Source: CAZLGO01 sp964559295
Lineage (GTDB): Archaea > Methanobacteriota > Methanobacteria > Methanobacteriales > Methanobacteriaceae
Direction of reading: 5' to 3'
Length of the DNA stretch: 49,045 nucleotides
Assembly: GCA_964559295.1 (NCBI GenBank)
Contig: CAZLGO010000002.1
Span: 1 to 49,045, forward strand
The notes beneath the pieces were generated by a model that was given only the letters and a program-made list of their open reading frames with translations, had not been told where the DNA came from and ran no database searches. The stretch's first letter is position 1, and every line of letters starts with the position of its first letter. Positions 33,136 through 41,699 of this stretch are shown here, piece by piece. Made by a program: the position numbers and the translations under genes.

Positions 33136-33759
33136 CTATATTTCGGTCTCCAACCACACCTCAAGTCTCTTGTTTACTTCTTGCCAGTTTACAATGTTCC
33201 AAAAAGCCTCGACGAAGTCAGGTCTTACGTTCTTGTAGTCAAGGTAGTAGGCATGCTCCCAAACATCAAGAACCATTAGGATTCTGAAGTTTGGAATAAC
33301 ATTCACGTTGTGTTTTTCGATTTGCATTATAAATAATCTGTCAGTTCCTCTACAGAGAGTCAATGCAGCCCATCCAGAACCTTCCACACTTACAGCAGCC
33401 TGTGAAAACTCTTTTTTAAATCTTTCAAAACTTCCGAAGTCTTTTTTTATGTATTCAGCCAGTTTTCCAGAAGGCTCTCCACCACAACTATCTGAAGGAC
33501 CAATGTTGTCCCAAAACAGTTTGTGAAGCAGGAAACCTCCGACATGAAAGGAAAGCTCTTTTGTTGTGGCTTTAATATCAAAATCTTCGTTTTTTTGCCT
33601 TGCATCATCAAATTTCTCAAGCAGAGCATTCGCACCATCAACATATGCCTGATGATGTTTGGTGTGGTGTATTCTAATTTGTTCTTCTGATATGTGAGGT
33701 TGCAGATCTTTGTAGTCGTAGGATAATTCAGGCAGCACATAAAATTTTTTATCGCTCAT
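33136..33759 (-). CDS. sod: Iron/manganese superoxide dismutase
   Basis: This 207-residue cytoplasmic enzyme disproportionates superoxide. The four metal ligands are visible: H in IRIHHTKHHQAYV, H in FHVGGFLLHKLFW, D in VLDVWEHAYYLDY, and the H of the same motif. The overall pattern (LPELSYDYKDLQPHIS start) is the Fe/Mn family; I cannot decide which metal. It follows the peroxiredoxin gene by 14 bp, forming an operon against oxygen stress. Confidence 0.95.
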   Translation of the reverse strand: MSDKKFYVLPELSYDYKDLQPHISEEQIRIHHTKHHQAYVDGANALLEKFDDARQKNEDFDIKATTKELSFHVGGFLLHKLFWDNIGPSDSCGGEPSGKLAEYIKKDFGSFERFKKEFSQAAVSVEGSGWAALTLCRGTDRLFIMQIEKHNVNVIPNFRILMVLDVWEHAYYLDYKNVRPDFVEAFWNIVNWQEVNKRLEVWLETEI

Positions 33760-33773
33760 CTAAATCGCCCCCA

Positions 33774-34436
33774 TCATTCTATTTTTTTATGGCATAACCA
33801 CCAGTCGAAGCATTCGTATTGTTTTATTCGTTCTTTAGCTGTTTTTACATCCGCCGCTGGCGGAACTATTACTCTGTCTTTGATAAGTTCATTTTCAGGC
33901 CAGTTCGCTGGAGTTGCAACGTTATGTTCATCTATCACCTGGAAACCCTTGATCATTCTTATTATCTCATCCATGTTTCTTCCAAGTTCTTTGGGATAGT
34001 AAAGTATGGCTCTTATGATACCCTCTGGATCCACCACAAAAACAGCTCTAACTGTGTTTGCTCCTTGCGCTGGATGGATCAAACCCAGCATGTTGGCAAC
34101 TTTTCCTGTATCAGCAACTATTGGAAACTCGATTTCAACATCAAGGTTGTCCCTGATCCATTCTGTCCATTTTAGATGTGAGAAAACCTGATCAACGCTG
34201 AGTCCAATCAATTCACAATTTAGATCTTTGAATTCAAGGTATCTTTTTTGGAATGCTACAAATTCGGTTGTGCAGACAGGCGTAAAATCTGCAGGATGGC
34301 TGAAAAAAACAAACCACTTGTTCTTGTAGTCTTCTGGTAGGCTCATCATACCATGGGTTGTTTGAACCTCGATTTTTGGAAATTTATCCCCAATTAGTGG
34401 CATTGCACCTTCTTTTTCCTTTATTTCTTCTCCCAT
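33774..34436 (-). CDS. Peroxiredoxin (archaeal Prx6 type)
   Basis: This 220-residue peroxidase has the peroxidatic cysteine in FFSHPADFTPVCTTEFVAF and the resolving-type C-terminal CFDWWLCHKK seen in archaeal Prx6-like decamers. It reduces hydrogen peroxide and alkyl hydroperoxides using thiol donors. Two ATGs are possible: 34436, behind GGGG with an A/T spacer, and 34403, behind GGTG very close to the ATG, where the usual family start MPLIGDKFP begins. It is the first gene of the operon with sod. Confidence 0.92.
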   Translation of the reverse strand: MGEEIKEKEGAMPLIGDKFPKIEVQTTHGMMSLPEDYKNKWFVFFSHPADFTPVCTTEFVAFQKRYLEFKDLNCELIGLSVDQVFSHLKWTEWIRDNLDVEIEFPIVADTGKVANMLGLIHPAQGANTVRAVFVVDPEGIIRAILYYPKELGRNMDEIIRMIKGFQVIDEHNVATPANWPENELIKDRVIVPPAADVKTAKERIKQYECFDWWLCHKKIE

Positions 34437-34674
34437 AAAAAAACCCCATTTTGGTGATTTGTTGTATGATGTTAATTTATTCCGACGTTTATTTAATGAT
34501 TTCGCATGATTTGTTCAATGATTCTTAACTCTTTTTTGTGAATATCTTTTCGAATTAGTAGTTTTTATTGAATTTAATATAGTTATAATGCTAAAATTCA
34601 TAATAAGGTTAAAAATTGAAGTTAAAGTCAAAAAATCATTTTTATATAGAGAAAGTAAATGACCTTACACTATT

Positions 34675-34692
34675 TTAAAAAAATAAAAAAAT
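34675..34692 (-). terminator. U-rich terminator after ferritin
   Basis: Runs of seven or so T residues on the minus strand begin about 18 bp after the ferritin stop, which is the usual archaeal signal. Confidence 0.45.
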
Positions 34693-34709
34693 TGATTTTC
34701 GTTTTATTC

Positions 34710-35216
34710 TTACTTTGCCGGTGGATTAAAGACTCTCTTTCCAAGTTCGCCATCAAGCATGAATAAACCGCCAGGAGCATCAGCCATAAGTTTAATTTTT
34801 TGAAGTACTTCGTTTGCTGAATCTTCTTCCTCAATTTGCTCAGCTACAAACCATTGCAAGAAATTGTTTGTTGCATGATCGCCCTCTGCGATAGCAAGAT
34901 CAACCAGTTCATTTATTAAACCTGTAACTTTCTGCTCGTGCTGGTAGACATGTTCAAATACAGCAAGAGGAGATTCCCATTCTGATGGCGGTTCATCTAT
35001 TGAAGATAGAATCACTCTTGCGCCCCTCTGGATTATATAGTCGTAAAACTTAAGGGCATGCGTCAGTTCCTCTTGCGCCTGTACTCTCATCCAATTGGCA
35101 AAGCCACCAAGATCTATCGATTCAAAATAAGCTCCCATCGATAGATATAGATAGGCAGAGTAAAGCTCAGCATTTAGTTGTTTATTTAGAGCATCTTGTA
35201 TTTTTTCCTTAATCAT
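34710..35216 (-). CDS. ftn: Ferritin
   Basis: This 168-residue four-helix protein has the ferroxidase ligands in NAELYSAYLYLSMGAYFE, AQEELTHALKFYDYI and QWFVAEQIEEE. It oxidises and stores iron in a 24-subunit shell. Its length and the ending GKRVFNPPAK fit archaeal and bacterial non-heme ferritins. AAAGGGAGG precedes the ATG. Lying next to the peroxiredoxin-sod operon, it belongs functionally to an iron and oxygen defence group but has its own transcript. Confidence 0.93.
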   Translation of the reverse strand: MIKEKIQDALNKQLNAELYSAYLYLSMGAYFESIDLGGFANWMRVQAQEELTHALKFYDYIIQRGARVILSSIDEPPSEWESPLAVFEHVYQHEQKVTGLINELVDLAIAEGDHATNNFLQWFVAEQIEEEDSANEVLQKIKLMADAPGGLFMLDGELGKRVFNPPAK

Positions 35217-35816
35217 CCTTACACCTCCCTTTAATGTTATGTTCTTTATGCTTTTATAATTTCATCTTTGAAAATGTAATTTTCAAGAGTGCATTTAGAT
35301 AGATGAACTTATGGACTGATCGCATGGTATAAAGATGTAATTTGTCTAAAGACAATCCTTTTTTAGCTAATTTGAAGAAATCGTCAATTAGGCTCCTTGT
35401 GGTTTTGTATTCCTGCCAATGTTGGATTTTGTTGGTGAATTCTGTTTTTAATCTTTTAAAAAAACGTTCTTATTTTCTTTGTTATTATGCTATGTTTGTG
35501 GGAGGTATAGGATAGCTTATTCTATCTAATTTAAGTATGTTGCCTAACAAACTCCATTTGGAATTTCTTTGGTCTAAGATCAATGGAGATTTCATTTAAA
35601 TCGCTGGAGGAAGTTTTATACTCCCTTTCATATAAATTTTACGACTTTAAAAAATTAAAATACAATATAAAGGATTTTAAAATGCACTTTTATGAATGGA
35701 ATGTAGAGACATACTCAAAACTCAAAATGAAGCTGTAAAAATTCTCAAAGAATCCTGGGAGATCTAGCACCTCAATAAGATTTTAAGATGAGAAATTGAT
35801 ACCATTCTATTTCGGG
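35217..35816. other. Gap holding a transposase relic and short reading frames
   Basis: Apart from the relic at 35254-35515, a plus-strand frame of about 51 codons from the ATG near 35584 (MEISFKSLEEVLYSLSYKFY...) is present. It has no ribosome binding site or family and is probably debris. Confidence 0.4.
35254..35515 (-). pseudogene. C-terminal relic of a second transposase family
   Basis: In one minus-strand frame with several stop codons one reads PIPPTNIA, then RFFKRLKTEFTNKIQHWQEY, KTTRSLIDDFFKLAKKGLSL and DKLHLYTMRSVHKFIYLNAL before a stop at 35254. This order matches the end of DDE transposases seen in methanogens (DDFFK...HLYT..S). The 5' part is missing. It is unrelated to the other two transposases in the window. 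Confidence 0.65.
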
Positions 35817-36677
35817 TCACAACATCAAAACAACGTTATCTCCTCTCTCCACTCCAATATCCCTTGCAACTGGTTTACATTTAGCATTTAAAAGACAAAA
35901 GACAGCTTTATCTTTCATTTCCATCTCACTTAAACCCTCGTAGTTACCAAGCCCCTTACCTATGATAAGATCGGCACCCTCAAACCTCTCCTCAAATTCC
36001 CAGGATACCTCATCAAATATTATACCAATTGAATCGGTGCCAACTGATATAAGACCTGCAACCTCATCTAATCCTATCTGGAGGGCATCTTCTACACAAG
36101 CATCGTTTAATATGGGCTCCTCTTTTAAGGCAACAGTAACATTAACATCGTATTCTTTAAGTTTTTCTATGAGTATTTTATCAAATACGATCTCACCAAC
36201 GTTGTCTGCCAGATATAAAACACTTTCTGCATCTTTGAGTTCCTTTTTAAGTTTATCTACATGATCTATTGCAAAGCCCTTTTTCGTGCTTTGGATTATT
36301 TTATTAGTAGCATCAAAATCTGTTCCAAATGCACCAAAATCAATTACATTTCCAACAATAGCAGCCTTTATGTAATTTTCAAGCCCATCTTCCTCTTTTA
36401 TAAGATCTTTTATGGTTGGAAGAAACTTCATGGCAACCTCATTGCCTCTTTTACGCTCGTAAACATATGGATCATGATTTTTGGTTTCTTTTTTTATGAT
36501 TCTGTGTATTTGGGTTCCAACGACATTTGGAACTGTTTTTTTATGGAATTTGCTGCATAATATCCTTATGATCTTTTCTGTGATTTCCATCTTTAAAGAC
36601 TCAGAAGAAGTTGCAAGATCCATTGCTTCCCTTGCCTGCCTTAGAAGACATTCGGCACATTCGTAATGAACTTTCAT
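35817..36677 (-). CDS. DUF89 damage-control phosphatase
   Basis: This 286-residue protein has the N-terminal cysteine motif YECAECLLRQAREAMD, the central LADNVGEIVFDKILIEKL and VGTDSIGI, and the C-terminal IGKGLGNYEGLSE. Together these are the DUF89/ARMT1-like fold with its metal-binding Asp and Asn. Members remove phosphate from damaged or side-product sugar phosphates and pantetheine phosphates. The exact substrate is unknown. AAGGTGG precedes the ATG. It is 10 bp after the M50 protease gene. Confidence 0.88.
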   Translation of the reverse strand: MKVHYECAECLLRQAREAMDLATSSESLKMEITEKIIRILCSKFHKKTVPNVVGTQIHRIIKKETKNHDPYVYERKRGNEVAMKFLPTIKDLIKEEDGLENYIKAAIVGNVIDFGAFGTDFDATNKIIQSTKKGFAIDHVDKLKKELKDAESVLYLADNVGEIVFDKILIEKLKEYDVNVTVALKEEPILNDACVEDALQIGLDEVAGLISVGTDSIGIIFDEVSWEFEERFEGADLIIGKGLGNYEGLSEMEMKDKAVFCLLNAKCKPVARDIGVERGDNVVLML

Positions 36678-36686
36678 ATAACCACC

Positions 36687-37715
36687 TTACAGAGATACTA
36701 TTGGAATTGTAGATAGAGACATGATAAAAATGATAAAGATTGCAAAAGCAAGAACTTTTCTGCCTCTGCTTAAACCTGAGACATCATCTAGAGGACCCTG
36801 ATGTTTTTTTGTTATAAATAAGATCAAAATCATCAGCAATGCCATTGGAATCCATCCAAGAAGCATGGTGATGATTATGCCAATGTATGAGAATATTTTA
36901 TGGATTTTTTCTGTGAAAAGAGCCCTTGCTATGTGTCCTCCATCTAAAAATGCAACTGGCATAAGGTTGAGCATTGTAACGATGATACCAACCCACCCGG
37001 CAAATGCTACTGGATGAAGCTCCAGCACATATCCAACTGGAATCCCAGGAGATAGAAAGTATGTTATAATGTACATTAGAATGGAAGGGAAAAAAAGAAG
37101 AGTCCCTTTTTGCATTGGAGCTACTGCTGATAAAGATATCCCAATTACAAGAACAGGAATGGTTACGATAATACCTGCCATAGGACCGCTAAATCCAAGG
37201 TCGAAGAGGGCATTTTTATCAGGTATGGGGGATTTTACATTTATAACAGCTCCAAATGTCCCAATTAATGTGGGAGCCGGTATAAAGTAAGGTAGGGTTG
37301 CCTCAACCCCATGTTTTCTTGCTGCTAAAAAGTGGGCGGTCTCATGGGTACCAATTATGCTCAACAAAGCAATCGAAAAGGCTATACCCTCTTTTATACT
37401 CCCTCCGAAGCTATATCCGGCATATATGGTTGTTGCAATGGTTGCAAAAAACAAAACGATATTTATGTATATGTTTGATTTTCCAAACTCTGGCTTTCTT
37501 GCAATGATTATTTTATAATCTGCTCCATATTTTCTTAAAAATGGGACGTAGCCTATTGTCTTTAGATCTTCAATTAATTTGGCAAAGCTTTCTTTGTCAT
37601 AGTCATATATGATAAAATAAAAGGTCTCATTGTCAACATAAAAGCTTTTTATGGTAAAATATTTCGCAACATAACCTTCAGCAGGGTTGAAATTTTCCAC
37701 ATATCCACCATCCAT
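36687..37715 (-). CDS. Site-2-type M50 membrane protease
   Basis: This 342-residue protein starts with a soluble domain of about 100 residues (ETFYFIIYDYDKESFAKLIE) followed by six or more membrane helices. The zinc motif is GTHETAHFLAARKHG near residue 143, and NLMPVAFLDGGHIARALF supplies the second ligand. The segment YFIPAPTLIGTFGAVINVKS is typical of this archaeal/plant EGY-like subgroup. It cleaves membrane-anchored substrates within the bilayer; targets are unknown. It is likely co-transcribed with the DUF89 gene downstream. Confidence 0.9.
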   Translation of the reverse strand: MDGGYVENFNPAEGYVAKYFTIKSFYVDNETFYFIIYDYDKESFAKLIEDLKTIGYVPFLRKYGADYKIIIARKPEFGKSNIYINIVLFFATIATTIYAGYSFGGSIKEGIAFSIALLSIIGTHETAHFLAARKHGVEATLPYFIPAPTLIGTFGAVINVKSPIPDKNALFDLGFSGPMAGIIVTIPVLVIGISLSAVAPMQKGTLLFFPSILMYIITYFLSPGIPVGYVLELHPVAFAGWVGIIVTMLNLMPVAFLDGGHIARALFTEKIHKIFSYIGIIITMLLGWIPMALLMILILFITKKHQGPLDDVSGLSRGRKVLAFAIFIIFIMSLSTIPIVSL

Positions 37716-37722
37716 CTTAAAA

Positions 37723-37743
37723 CAACCTATAAGAAAGGTTGAT
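37723..37743. repeat. AACCT/AGGTT palindrome upstream of the M50 gene
   Basis: AACCT-N7-AGGTT followed by GATCAA resembles the longer palindrome at 40084-40105 and may be a degenerate member. Confidence 0.4.
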
Positions 37744-37891
37744 CAAAGTGTTTTTTGTTATTGTTAAAACTTACATTTCAAATTTTTAAAATCCCTCAAA
37801 AATCGAGATTTTTAGGCATAGGAAATTTACAGATCTCCAATTGCAATTTTGCAACATTCTAAAAAGGTTGACGGAATCCTGAAGTTTTTGT

Positions 37892-37910
37892 GAACTTTTA
37901 CTAAAAGTTC
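37892..37910. repeat. GAACTTTT palindrome after the coiled-coil gene
   Basis: GAACTTTT-ACT-AAAAGTTC has the same eight-base arms as the repeats at 40040-40058 and 40125-40143. It begins three bases past the stop codon of the coiled-coil gene and could act as a transcript end. Confidence 0.6.
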
Positions 37911-37912
37911 AG

Positions 37913-38758
37913 TTATATGATTCCATGTTTTTGCAGAAGCAGCAACTCTTCAGTTGTTAGTTTTCTACCTTCCTTGAATTTTTGATATATGTTCTTTGCT
38001 GTTTCTTTTTCTTGGATATTATTTTTTATAATCCTTTCATATTCTAAATTTTGCTTTTTTTCATTTATTTCGCTAATATTTTTGTTTATTTTATTTATAT
38101 TATCTAAAACTGCCTTTAAATCACTGTGTTTTTTGTAAGCTTCATTTTTAAATCTTAAAAATTTCTGGTGTGCGTCGTCTGCTTTTTTTCTTATATCATC
38201 GACCCTTTGGAAAGATTCAAGCATCATCTCATGCATCTTTTGGGCATCTGCAGAAAGTTTTATAACCTTATTATGATGTGATTTTGATAGTTTTTTGAGT
38301 TTATACACTTTATTGCGAATTTCTTCGTCCTCATACATCCTCTGAAGCTTTTTTCTCAGGTCGATGACCTTCGCAACAAGTTCATTTTCTTTTTTTATGT
38401 CTAATACTCTAGTTTCTATTATATTTTCAAGTTTTTTTATTTCATTTTCCGTTTTTGATATGTTTTCTCCTCCAGATGCCCACTTCATGTTTTTTAGCTC
38501 TTCGTTTATGCTATCTCTCATTTTTTTATGTTTTTCAACCTTTTCATTGATTTCATCACGCTTTTTTCTGTATTCCATGGCTTTATCCAGTTTTTCCTTC
38601 AAAGCAATGTTAAGATCATCTCTTAGTTGTTTATACTGCTTTGCATCTTGATTCAAGTTGTCTCGTTCCTCTGTAAGCAAAGCAAGTTCTTTTTCATGTT
38701 CTCTCTTCTCATCAAGAAGTTTTTCGACACTCTGCCTTAGCTTTTCCATTTCATCCAT
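37913..38758 (-). CDS. COG1340-type coiled-coil protein
   Basis: This 281-residue protein is almost entirely coiled coil with dense Lys/Glu heptads from residue 3 to about 250. It ends in a short conserved tail containing GRKLTTEELLLLQKHGII. It matches the archaeal COG1340 family, often called serB-associated because its gene lies beside the phosphatase gene. It has no catalytic motif and is probably structural or a scaffold. It begins 4 bp after serB. Confidence 0.8.
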   Translation of the reverse strand: MDEMEKLRQSVEKLLDEKREHEKELALLTEERDNLNQDAKQYKQLRDDLNIALKEKLDKAMEYRKKRDEINEKVEKHKKMRDSINEELKNMKWASGGENISKTENEIKKLENIIETRVLDIKKENELVAKVIDLRKKLQRMYEDEEIRNKVYKLKKLSKSHHNKVIKLSADAQKMHEMMLESFQRVDDIRKKADDAHQKFLRFKNEAYKKHSDLKAVLDNINKINKNISEINEKKQNLEYERIIKNNIQEKETAKNIYQKFKEGRKLTTEELLLLQKHGII

Positions 38759-38762
38759 AATA

Positions 38763-39389
38763 TCACTTAAAAAAAGGTAGTAATTCTCTTAAATCCTTTT
38801 TTTCGATTACAACATCTGCAATTTCTTTTAAAATAGGTTTTGCATTGAAAGCTATTCCAAATCCAGCTTTTTTAAGCATACAAACATCGTTTGCACCATC
38901 ACCCACCGCAGCACATTCTGATGTGGATATATTCTCCATTTTCGCTATCTTCTCCAAAGCATCTGCTTTTGAACATTCACTTATAATGGGACCGCTTACC
39001 TTTCCTGTTAGAACACCATTTTTCTCATGTAAAACATTTGAAAATGCGTAGTCCAAATCCAATTCTTTTTTTATCCGATCTGTTATGTTTCTAAAACTAC
39101 CACTTATTGTTGCTACCTTGTATCCTCTTCTTTTAAGCTCTCTTATGGTGTCTTCTGCCCCTTCCATGAGGGGTATCTTCTCAATCACATCTTCTATATC
39201 ACCTAAAGATGCTCCTTTAAGCAAAGAAACTCTTTTTTTAAGTGCAAACTCAAAATCCAAATCTCCTTCCATTGCTTTTTCTGTTATCTTTGTAATTTCA
39301 TCACCAACACCTATCCTTTTGCCTACCTCGTCTATAGTTTCAGCATCTATAAGGACGTTATCAAGATCAAAAACTATAACCTTAATCAA
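38763..39389 (-). CDS. serB: Phosphoserine phosphatase
   Basis: This 208-residue HAD phosphatase hydrolyses phosphoserine in serine biosynthesis. Motif I is VFDLDNVLIDAETIDEVGK, where the first Asp is the nucleophile; the usual DxD is DLD with a DNVL ending. Motif II (ATISGSFRNI) and motif III (GDGANDVCMLKKAG) follow. The substitution of DN for the common DS/DF in motif I is mild. It sits between tbp and the coiled-coil gene on the same strand. Confidence 0.87.
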   Translation of the reverse strand: MIKVIVFDLDNVLIDAETIDEVGKRIGVGDEITKITEKAMEGDLDFEFALKKRVSLLKGASLGDIEDVIEKIPLMEGAEDTIRELKRRGYKVATISGSFRNITDRIKKELDLDYAFSNVLHEKNGVLTGKVSGPIISECSKADALEKIAKMENISTSECAAVGDGANDVCMLKKAGFGIAFNAKPILKEIADVVIEKKDLRELLPFFK

Positions 39390-39403
39390 GAAACCACCAA
39401 GTA

Positions 39404-39949
39404 CTATATCAAGTCTAATTCTTCTAATTTCTCCATAGTTCTTTCAACACCAAGTTTAGCATCTTCAGAATTCTTTGCACCAGTACATACAACCTTTCCA
39501 GAACCAAACAAAAGAAGCACAACCTTCGGTTCATCAAGCCTATAAACCAAACCTGGAAATTGTTCTGGCTCGTATTCTGTATTTTCTAATTCCATGGCAA
39601 TGGCTTCAAGATTTAGTGTTTTTCCTAGATCTGCTGATGCAACTATATTTTGTATTTTTATTTCAAAATCTTCCGGGATATCAGAATCAAGCGTTCTCAT
39701 TTTATCTACAGCTGTTTTTATAGCATATTTTGAATCTTCTATTGATTTTGCACCAGTACATACAAATTTTCCTGATCCAAATATAAGAGCAGCTGTTTTA
39801 GGTTTTTTGAGTTTGTAAACCAAACCTGGAAATTGGTCAGGGTTATATTCAACATTTTCCAATGCAGGAGCAACTTTAGCAAGATCTATTGATTTTCCAA
39901 GAGTAGCAGATGCTACAATATTCTCAATTTTGATTTTTATATCGCTCAA
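39404..39949 (-). CDS. tbp: TATA-box-binding protein
   Basis: This 181-residue basal transcription factor binds TATA boxes and recruits TFB and RNA polymerase. Two tandem repeats of about 90 residues show the saddle structure: NIVASATLGKSIDLAKVAPA with FGSGKFVCTGAKSIEDSKYA, and NIVASADLGKTLNLEAIAME with FGSGKVVCTGAKNSEDAKLG. The C-terminus is not strongly acidic. A TATA-like TTATATAAG lies near 40000 on its strand. Several palindromes lie just beyond this promoter. Confidence 0.96.
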   Translation of the reverse strand: MSDIKIKIENIVASATLGKSIDLAKVAPALENVEYNPDQFPGLVYKLKKPKTAALIFGSGKFVCTGAKSIEDSKYAIKTAVDKMRTLDSDIPEDFEIKIQNIVASADLGKTLNLEAIAMELENTEYEPEQFPGLVYRLDEPKVVLLLFGSGKVVCTGAKNSEDAKLGVERTMEKLEELDLI

Positions 39950-40012
39950 GTAAATACCTCCGGATCATTATTCGTTCGTTTTATGTTAAAGAACTGTTAC
40001 TTATATAATCCA

Positions 40013-40030
40013 ATCCTTTTTAAAAAGGAT
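40013..40030. repeat. 18-bp perfect palindrome upstream of tbp
   Basis: ATCCTTTTTAAAAAGGAT is fully self-complementary. It lies just upstream of the tbp TATA-like box and overlaps the first 36-bp direct repeat. Confidence 0.7.
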
Positions 40031-40059
40031 CGTCCCAAAGAACTTTTAAGAAAAGTTCA
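40024..40059 (+). repeat. 36-bp direct repeat, copy 1
   Basis: It is identical to 40109-40144. It contains GATCGTCCCAAA and the dyad GAACTTTT-AAG-AAAAGTTC at 40040-40058. Confidence 0.85.
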
Positions 40060-40083
40060 CAAAATTGGTTAAAGTTATTTTGA

Positions 40084-40105
40084 TCAACCTTTTAAAAAAG
40101 GTTGA
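40084..40105. repeat. Palindrome TCAACCTTTT-AA-AAAAGGTTGA
   Basis: Ten-base perfect arms are separated by two bases. It lies between the two 36-bp direct repeats. Confidence 0.75.
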
Positions 40106-40108
40106 AAG

Positions 40109-40144
40109 AAAGGATCGTCCCAAAGAACTTTTAAGAAAAGTTCA
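40109..40144 (+). repeat. 36-bp direct repeat, copy 2
   Basis: An exact copy of 40024-40059 with the same internal dyad at 40125-40143. It lies 35 bp before the next start codon. Confidence 0.85.
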
Positions 40145-40178
40145 AAGAAGTTGATCAAGCTCTAATAAAGGTTGGTAT

Positions 40179-41699
40179 ATGACGAATCTTGCTTTTTATG
40201 GTGGAGTAGACGAAATTGGTGGAAATAAAATATTAGTTAAAGATAAGAACACAAGTTTGTTTTTAGACTTTGGTATGAGTTTTCCACAAGCTGGTAAGTT
40301 CTTTTCTGAATTCCTACAACCAAGGAAGGCAAATGGAATCTTGGATTTTGTGGAATTCGGACTCCTACCTCAGATGAGGGGATTGTACAGAGAGGATTAC
40401 CTCAAGCATTGTGGACTTTTTTATGAAAAGAAACCATGCATTGACGGGATCCTGTTGAGCCACTCTCATGCTGATCATTCATCATACATCCATCATCTGC
40501 GGGAAGATATCCCTATATATGTAACAGAGGAGTCTTACCTGATCCTAAAGGTCCTGGAAGAGACAAGTGCTGTACCTTTCACTGACTTGCTCCATCTTAA
40601 AAAAGATTTTCATTTTATCTATAAGAAAAACAGGGAAGGTCATAAAAGATTAAGGGGAGATGCAGCCAAAGTAGAGCGGGATATCAGAATAATAAAACCA
40701 TACAAAACCTTTGAGATTGGAGACTTTAGTATAAAAAGTGCACCTGTTGATCATTCACTCCCAGGTGCATCTTCCTACATCGTTGAAAATGGTAATGATT
40801 CAATAGTATATACTGGAGACTTTAGATTTCATGGCAGAAAACCAAAACATACAAAAAAATTTGTAGCGGAAGCTCGAAAAACAAATCCAACGGTTATGAT
40901 TTCTGAAGGTACAAGAATAGAAGAAGAAAACAATATAACGGAAGAATACGTAGAAGAAAAGGCCACCAATGTAATTTCTGATTTTAATGGTCTTGTTATT
41001 GTAAACTATCCTATAAGAGATTTAGATAGGCTTTTAACCTTTTACAAAGTAGCAGACGATACTGATAGAACACTTGTTGTCAACCTAAAGCAAGCATATA
41101 TGCTAAGTTTATTTCACAAGCACGATTACCCAAAAATAGACGATGTGGCGGTCTACGTCCCAAGAAAAGGCTGGGGTCTTTTAGAAGATGAGTCCTTCGC
41201 ATGCTTTGAGGGTGAGGGATGGGTCCCATCTTCCAAGATAGATCCTTATCATGTAAAAACCGATTATTACAAATGGGAGAGAGATTTTTTAGACTGGGAC
41301 AACACCATCACTTACAAGGATCTTAGAGAAGAGCCAAAACAGTACATCTTCAGATGCGATTTTTTTGAGCTTAAGGAATTGATTGATATAAAACCAGAAA
41401 ATGGAATCTACATAAGATCTGTGACAGAGCCATTTGACGAGGAGATGGCGCTTGATTATAAGAAAGTGGAAAATTGGCTCCGGCATTTTAATCTTTCGAT
41501 GTACAAGATGCATGCATCTGGTCATGCATCTGGTCCTGAGATATTGAACATGATAAGGGAAATAGAACCTGAAAAGGTTTATCCTGTTCATACAACTCAA
41601 AAAGAAAAATTTGCTAAATTGAAAGATGATGGGATAGACGTTGTGTATCCTAAGTTATGCATGAAGAAGGATCAGTTTATTCATCATGGCAATTTCTAA
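40179..41699 (+). CDS. Metallo-beta-lactamase/beta-CASP nuclease-like protein
   Basis: This 506-residue protein has the metallo-beta-lactamase motif LLSHSHADHSSYIHHL near residue 95, followed by APVDHSLPGASSY and YTGDFRFHG. A C-terminal beta-CASP-type motif is HASGHASGPEILNMIREIEP with PVHT. These are shared with RNase J and related RNA nucleases, but the N-terminus (GGVDEIGGNKILVKDKNT) and length differ from canonical archaeal RNase J. It could be an RNA exonuclease or a related hydrolase. It is transcribed away from tbp across the palindrome-rich region. Confidence 0.82.
   Translation: MTNLAFYGGVDEIGGNKILVKDKNTSLFLDFGMSFPQAGKFFSEFLQPRKANGILDFVEFGLLPQMRGLYREDYLKHCGLFYEKKPCIDGILLSHSHADHSSYIHHLREDIPIYVTEESYLILKVLEETSAVPFTDLLHLKKDFHFIYKKNREGHKRLRGDAAKVERDIRIIKPYKTFEIGDFSIKSAPVDHSLPGASSYIVENGNDSIVYTGDFRFHGRKPKHTKKFVAEARKTNPTVMISEGTRIEEENNITEEYVEEKATNVISDFNGLVIVNYPIRDLDRLLTFYKVADDTDRTLVVNLKQAYMLSLFHKHDYPKIDDVAVYVPRKGWGLLEDESFACFEGEGWVPSSKIDPYHVKTDYYKWERDFLDWDNTITYKDLREEPKQYIFRCDFFELKELIDIKPENGIYIRSVTEPFDEEMALDYKKVENWLRHFNLSMYKMHASGHASGPEILNMIREIEPEKVYPVHTTQKEKFAKLKDDGIDVVYPKLCMKKDQFIHHGNF

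Noticed and set aside
35584..35739. Short plus-strand reading frame of about 51 codons
   Set aside because: It has no family, no ribosome binding site and lies in transposase debris; not annotated as a gene.
40024..40144. Two 36-bp direct repeats resembling CRISPR repeats
   Set aside because: There are only two copies, the 49-bp interval is itself mostly palindrome, and no cas gene or further unit is present. A dispersed palindromic repeat fits better.
40179..41699. Canonical archaeal RNase J
   Set aside because: The beta-CASP motifs match but the N-terminus and overall length differ from RNase J, so only a family-level call is given.
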